Shown piece after piece: positions 9,303-13,379 of a stretch of DNA of 13,379 bases (the first letter of the stretch is position 1; each line of letters begins with the position of its first letter). The stretch comes from Ettlia oleoabundans (taxonomy: Eukaryota; Chlorophyta; Chlorophyceae; Chlamydomonadales): assembly GCA_019693395.1 (NCBI GenBank), contig JAAMXP010000567.1:1-13379 (forward strand). The letters run 5' to 3'. The translations under genes and the position numbers were made by a program. The notes beneath the pieces were generated by a model that ran no database searches, was not told the DNA's origin, and saw only the letters and a program-made list of their open reading frames with translations.

Positions 9303-9314
9303 CAAAGCTGGGGA

Positions 9315-9348
9315 TTACAAAGGCGGAGCTTACAGCGTGCAGCTTACA
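9315..9348 (-). terminator. Cluster of three TGTAA poly(A) signals of the Trp-rich protein gene
   Basis: Three TTACA (TGTAA on the minus strand) lie at 9315-9319, 9330-9334 and 9344-9348, 427-460 bases past the stop at 9775. Three copies in 34 bases is well above chance and supports the 3' end of this gene. Several alternative cleavage sites are likely. Confidence 0.6.
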
Positions 9349-9774
9349 AGGTGTGAGTGCGTCAATGTGGACGCTGGAGATTTCTTTGGTGTGGTCAGGA
9401 CAGGCAGGCGGGATGAGGTAGGGTGATAAGTCAGGGCCCCTAGCCACGGGCGGGGTGTCAGGAGTGTGGTGCTACGCAAGGGGGCAGGCAGCGGGGACAG
9501 CAAGCTGCTCGCGCTGGCACCACCCAACATGCGCGTCAGGGGTGAAAGCAATAATTTGCTGTGTTGCTGCAACAAGGACCAGGCCAGGGTAGGCAGGAAC
9601 TGGCAACGAACACTGGCTGGCAGCAACGGCAACAACCCTTCTTCAAACAAAAGTCAACAACCTTGGCTTGGGAGTTGGCGGGCAGGGAGGGGCGTGCAAG
9701 GGGCACCACTGGAGCCCACATATCCGCATTTCTTCCCCTCTTGCTCCCCGTCTTCTTTCTTTCCCAGCAGCACT

Positions 9775-11491
9775 TCACTCATCGTCATCTTTGGTCTTTT
9801 TAGCCTCCGGCTCCTCCTCCCCCTCAGCCGGCGCCTCCGCAACCGGCGCTTTGCGCTTACGCTGCTTGGGGGCGCCGCTGGCATACGTCTCAACTGCAGC
9901 GGAACGCAGGGAAGGCAAGAGGGCACGCAGGCGCTTGTGACACACGTGGGCGAGTATGACGGGCAGTGAGCAAGCAGGCCCAGGAAGCAGTTAGCCTGAA
10001 TGCAGCATGCATGCAGACTGCGCAGCATAGCATAGCAGACAAGACAGCGCAGGAGGACAGCTTACGACAGCATGGAACAGGACCCAACAGCCCCATCCCA
10101 ACCCAACCCAACCCAACCCCCACCCCTGCCGCTCACTTATGTCCTGCAGCTCGGCCATGCCCGTGTCTGAGCCAAAGTCGAGGCCGGCACGGGACAGGCC
10201 CCGCCCCCACTTTTGCAGGTTCTTCCACAGAGCCTCCCACTGCGGACGCATCAGACAGGCATGGGGTGTTAAGTATGGTAGAAGCAGCTTGGCAGACGAT
10301 TCAGCACATCCCCAAGGGACGAGGACTGAGTGGGACAGGCGGGGGGTGGGCACATGCGAGCGTGTGTGTAGAGGGGCAGGGTGTGTGCGAGGGGGCAGCG
10401 TGTGTGTAGGGCGGGGCGTGTTTCTTACCTGGGCAGGCTCCCACTCCAGGTTCTCAGCCGCCTGGCCCAGCACCTCAACCCACTTCTCATACAGCACCTG
10501 CAGTGATGGGGGTGGGTGGGTGGGTGGGTCAGCAAGCAACTGGGTGTTGGGGGTTTGTTTGGGTGGTGGGGTGGGGCAGGGTGATGTGCTAAGAGGAGGC
10601 TAGGATGAGGAAAAGAAAACAGGTACATGAAAAGGGCCGGGGGAGGGGTTGGGCAGCAGCTGCTGACAAGCGCAGGCAAACAAGCCGATGGCCCGGTTCT
10701 GTTGGAGTGGCCAAAGTTTGAACCTGCATTCTTTACTGCCAAGGGTGGCGATGCAAGCCTCCTGAAACCTCACCTGGGCTGGCGCATGTCGGTCCCCCCT
10801 TTTCGGCACCCAAGCAATCCAGCCCCACCCCACATTCATTTGTTTGTAAGAGATGCGCGCACCGTTGGGAACTCGGCGGCCTCGCTAATTTCGTCACCAC
10901 CGGCCGCCTCCCAGCGCTCGCCGTCGCCGGTGAGGTCAAACCCCTTGGGGTCACCGGAAACCTGCGTTAACGGCGGGCATGGAAAGCATGAAGCGGTGAA
11001 AACGAGTGTTTTTACACAGAGTGGGAGGGGAGCCAACCTGAGTTAACAAGGGTTTCGGAACTGAGCAGCGGGCTGGTTTAGCACCGGGCATGGAACGCAA
11101 TGGGAGCAGGCACTAGGGCAGTGGGCATTTGTGGGCCTGGTGGTTCAGCTGGGAACAAGTTCTTACCTGGCTTGTCACAGACTCCAGAGCGTCAAGGGCC
11201 TCCTGCCATTCCTCGCCCTGCACCAAGGGGCCCAAGCAGGAAGGTGTGGTGGAGGGTGTGCTTGCTTGCTGGTGGGGCGGTGCCGCCCCTCCCGCCCCAC
11301 TGCCCCCTTCCTGGCGTCCAACTGGGGCGGCGGTGCGGCCACCCGCGCGATTATTCACGGTTTGGGGGCACAAGGGCAAGTGGGCGGGAGTCAGAACAAC
11401 GCAGGGAGGCAGCGGGTGGGCTAATCTGTACCTCCTGGAAGTCCTCGATGGAGTGCCACTGTCGCAGTGCCCGCTTGATTTTAGCAGCCAT
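9775..11491 (-). CDS. Small Trp-rich protein with basic/acidic C-terminal tail, function unknown
   Basis: Exons 11491-11432, 11217-11167, 10961-10863, 10497-10429, 10239-10137 and 9893-9775 give 166 residues. All five junctions keep frame (phases 0,0,0,0,1), donors include GTAAGA twice and every acceptor is CAG. I do not recognise the family. The ATG has a strong context (CACCATGG). Eight Trp residues occur (12, 24, 54, 76, 89, 94, 98, 104), nearly 5 percent, mostly in predicted helices such as YEKWVEVLGQAAENLEWEP and WEALWKNLQKWGRGL. Residues 129-166 look disordered: PKQRKRK, a candidate monopartite nuclear localisation signal at 136-142, then Glu-rich and a KKTKDDDE end. This suggests a nuclear or nucleolar helical protein, perhaps a complex subunit; that is inference only. 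Exons 2, 3 and 4 (51, 99, 69 bases) are phase-symmetric and could be skipped without a frameshift. The gene converges with the plastid membrane-protein gene. Confidence 0.78.
10091..10126 (-). repeat. Sense-strand G-run array beside the intron 5 donor of the Trp-rich gene
   Basis: The plus strand reads CCCC, four CCC runs two or three bases apart, CCCCC and CCCC. In the transcript these are seven G-runs, largely a GGGTT repeat, beginning about ten bases after the start of intron 5 (G10136). This can form an RNA G-quadruplex next to the 5' splice site. Confidence 0.75.
10359..10409. repeat. Imperfect tandem repeat of about 38 bases, GT-rich
   Basis: AGCGTGTGTGTAG occurs exactly at 10359-10371 and 10397-10409, with GGGGC-rich spacers. 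It lies in intron 4 of the Trp-rich gene, close to its donor at 10428. It is likely neutral microsatellite-type sequence. Confidence 0.65.
10508..10528 (+). repeat. (GGGT)n tract, five G-runs
   Basis: A run of five G followed by four GGG runs separated by single T on the plus strand. In the transcript of the Trp-rich gene it is a (CCCA)n tract ending about ten bases before the exon 4 acceptor at 10498, so it serves as the pyrimidine-rich tract of that intron. Confidence 0.75.
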
Positions 11492-11891
11492 GGTGACCGC
11501 AAGCTTTAAATTCGCTGTCGGCGGGGCGTTTGCCGGCGGGGGCTCACGGGAGCAGGTGCACGAGAGGAAGGCTGCGTCGCTGTTCTGTTCTAACAGCAGT
11601 AGATGGTTGAGAAATCTGCGGCAGTTGTGGTTGGGGAGGTGCCTTGGGTGCAAACAGCGCCGTGCCTCTCAGTGTGCGGTGCCTGCCTTGCACAGCAGGC
11701 TCGGTTGCCACACGCCCCGTGGAGCCTCTGATGTATGCTCTAGTTGCACTATTGGCCACTGCTGGCTTTAATCTAAGTTTTACGGGGTGGCCAGAAGCAC
11801 GATCGTTTTCACAAAGCACATGTCCCGACACCGCCCCGCTGCAACCACGGGTACAACCGCAGAAAAGTACCTTGGGCCGACTGAATACAAA
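11492..11891 (-). promoter_or_regulatory. Promoter and 5' leader region of the Trp-rich protein gene
   Basis: Four hundred bases lie between the start codon and the likely poly(A) signal of the upstream gene, with no exon seen. ATTGG at 11751-11755 gives a CCAAT box on the minus strand about 260 bases upstream. A TTTAAA lies only about 15 bases before the ATG and is probably too close to be a TATA box. Confidence 0.4.
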
Positions 11892-11896
11892 TTACA
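11892..11896 (-). terminator. Candidate TGTAA poly(A) signal of the phosphotransferase gene
   Basis: TTACA on the plus strand (TGTAA on the minus strand) about 690 bases past the stop at 12588. It is the first such motif I found downstream of that stop. The spacing fits a long 3' UTR like those inferred for the neighbouring genes. Confidence 0.4.
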
Positions 11897-12587
11897 GTTG
11901 GTATGCACGGCCGGACTAGAGCCCTCCAGGGCTGGCAGCAGCAGTGCCACACTGTGATTGGCCTGGTGTATTGTTGAAGCTCTGCTGGAGAAGTCGCCAT
12001 TACCAAAACAATTGCAGGCATGGGTTTGATAGATGTCGAAGGAGAAGGTCGATGCCAAAAGAGGAAGGCAGGTGGATGGGTGGGGATGCCCTCCAAGGAT
12101 CGCGGTTGGCGGTGAGGAACTGACGGAAGGCAGGCGGCAGGGGGCAGTGCAACACAGCAGGCAGGGAAAGGGTAGAGTGGTAACAATCAAAACAGCAGGC
12201 AGGGAATTTAGGGTGGAAAAGGAGAGCGACGAAACAATAGCTAGCATCAATGGTGAATATGCAGCCAAAGTTAGAGGGCGGGAGAAAGCGGTGCAGCGCT
12301 GGCAGCATGCCATGCCGCCCCCTGCATGTGCATCTGGACATGACAGCGAAGCCAGCAATCATAGCACGGAGCTAGCTCAGGCGAAAGGCGAAATCGCTGC
12401 CCTGCTAGTAAAAAGAATGTAGGCTGTCGGCTGGGCGATGAGCGTCACTCAGGACGTGCCAACCATACTGCCAGCAGGGCAGCACAACGACAACGCCCTC
12501 CCTAGCTAGGCGGGTCTAGCATCCCAGGCCTCCGTGCGCAGCATGGTCCCAAGCGCCAGCGTGGGTGTGAGCCTGGGTGCACGCCTG
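11897..12587 (-). other. Probable long 3' UTR of the phosphotransferase gene
   Basis: About 690 bases without a supported exon on the minus strand. The stretch 12030-12300 is more purine-rich on the plus strand than its surroundings and leaves a 129-codon plus-strand frame open from an ATG at 12033. I do not call that frame a gene (see rejected items). Confidence 0.4.
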
Positions 12588-13379
12588 TCACTCCACCTTG
12601 CGCACTGTGAGGCAGGGTATCCTGAGGAAGGCGCAAATCTCGTTCACCATGCTGACCACGTAGTGCAGGTACCCAGCCACCACCACTGCACACACAAAAG
12701 GATAAACATAGACGGGAGCAGGTTGGAGCAAGAAGGGCAGGCAAGAATGCAACAACATTTCGGTGCACTAGGGAAGCAGTAAATACTGGACCTGTTTTTC
12801 AAAGGATGCAAGTGGAGGGTTGGAGTGAGGGTGGCCAGCGCTGCCGCATGCGGGCTCCAGCTCACCTGCGTTGATGCTGTAGCCCAGCAGCACCGGGTCC
12901 AGCCAGCCCATGAAGTGGTTGGCAATCTGCATGGCAGGTGCAAAAGGACGACCAGCTACAATGTCAGCAATGCGGAATGGATTGTGAAACGGGCACGCAG
13001 AAACAAGGATGAGCACCGGGGCTGTTGCTGCTCCTCTGGTATGTGTGGCATGCGCGCCCGCTAGCTGAACCTAGGGGCACACACTGACCGCATTACAGGC
13101 TTCAGCGGAAAAATCCAGGCCCAGCCCACGCAGACACCAGCAGCCCCAGCCTTAGCTTTTTGTAGTCTACTGCGGCACCCTGCGCAGCAGCCCCCATGCA
13201 CCAAGCCTCCCAGGCCGACCTGCAGCGCCATTGCCAGCAGTGGCCAGGGAATGACGCTGAAGGGCTCCTTGGACATATGGGCCATGATCAGCTTGGTGGC
13301 CTGCAGAAGAAGGAGGAGATGCTGGGGGGTCACAGAGAGTGCAGGAACGCCTAAGAGGCAGCGCGCGCGGGGGCGGGGG
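12588..13379 (-). CDS. Aminoalcoholphosphotransferase (CDP-choline/ethanolamine), C-terminal part
   Basis: Three exons are visible: 13300-13220, 12926-12866 and 12685-12588; the 5' part lies beyond the right edge. Together they give 79 residues plus a stop and keep frame across both introns. ATKLIMAHMSKEPFSV, then GWLDPVLLGYSINA, then VVVAGYLHYVVSMVNEICAFL and a short basic end (R-I-P-C-L-T-V-R-K-V-E) follow the order and spacing of the C-terminus of plant AAPT and yeast/animal EPT/CPT enzymes (compare the plant ending FATSVIHEITEALGIYCF). These ER/Golgi membrane enzymes transfer phosphocholine or phosphoethanolamine from the CDP form to diacylglycerol, the last Kennedy-pathway step. The catalytic CDP-alcohol motif (DGxxAR...) lies in the N-terminal half and is not in the window, so activity and head-group choice cannot be judged. 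Two hydrophobic spans are visible. The exon at 13300-13220 is assumed to begin in phase 0. Confidence 0.85.

Larger units (their letters stand above)
8841..9774. other. Convergent intergenic region (3' UTRs of two genes)
   Basis: No exon is supported here. The span holds the 3' UTRs of the plus-strand membrane-protein gene and the minus-strand Trp-rich gene. It includes an AT-rich stretch at 8930-8970, the stem-loop at 9016-9037 and the opposed poly(A) signals at 9298-9348. Confidence 0.6.

Noticed and set aside
10091..10126. Interstitial telomere repeat
   Set aside because: The unit is GGGTT with uneven spacing, not the plant/algal TTTAGGG type, and it sits inside an intron. It looks like simple sequence.
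12033..12422. A 129-codon plus-strand frame with an ATG, Lys/Glu-rich
   Set aside because: It lies in the expected 3' UTR of the phosphotransferase gene, has no recognisable domain and no clear promoter or poly(A) signal. Purine-rich sequence opens frames by chance. Strand-specific RNA-seq would settle it.

Overview
This window looks like nuclear DNA from a GC-rich, intron-rich unicellular green alga (core Chlorophyta, trebouxiophyte/Chlorella-like is my best guess). The grounds are short exons joined by GT-AG introns of roughly 70-470 bases, almost every acceptor reading (T/C)GCAG, plant-type protein families (a plant RING-H2 ligase, an aminoalcoholphosphotransferase, organelle-targeted proteins), and TGTAA motifs, the usual green-algal poly(A) signal, placed downstream of several stop codons. 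I see no bacterial operon, transposon, CRISPR array, tRNA or rRNA.

Layout from left to right: (1) on the minus strand, most of a mitochondrial carrier of the uncoupling-protein/dicarboxylate type, running off the left edge; (2) divergent from it, a small plus-strand RING-H2 ubiquitin ligase in two exons; (3) convergent with that, a six-exon minus-strand gene for a protein with a presequence-like N-terminus and two degenerate RRM-like domains; (4) divergent from gene 3 across a 363-base spacer, a six-exon plus-strand gene for a predicted plastid membrane protein that I cannot assign to a family with confidence; (5) convergent with gene 4, a six-exon minus-strand gene for a 166-residue tryptophan-rich protein with a basic/acidic tail that I do not recognise; (6) upstream of gene 5 on the same strand, the last three visible exons of an aminoalcoholphosphotransferase, running off the right edge.

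All six gene models were built by hand from splice sites, reading-frame continuity across each junction and family likeness. Every junction keeps phase, and the coding lengths of the four complete models divide exactly by three (495, 978, 945 and 501 bases including stops). Start codons are the weakest part, above all for the carrier and the RING gene. The genes do not form one pathway. Two or three probably serve organelles (carrier, RRM protein, plastid membrane protein), one makes phospholipid head groups and one acts in ubiquitin transfer.

The least explained items are the Trp-rich gene at 9775-11491, the unassigned plastid membrane protein at 7047-8840, and the carrier's non-canonical first signature. 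I did not find a convincing new multi-gene system.
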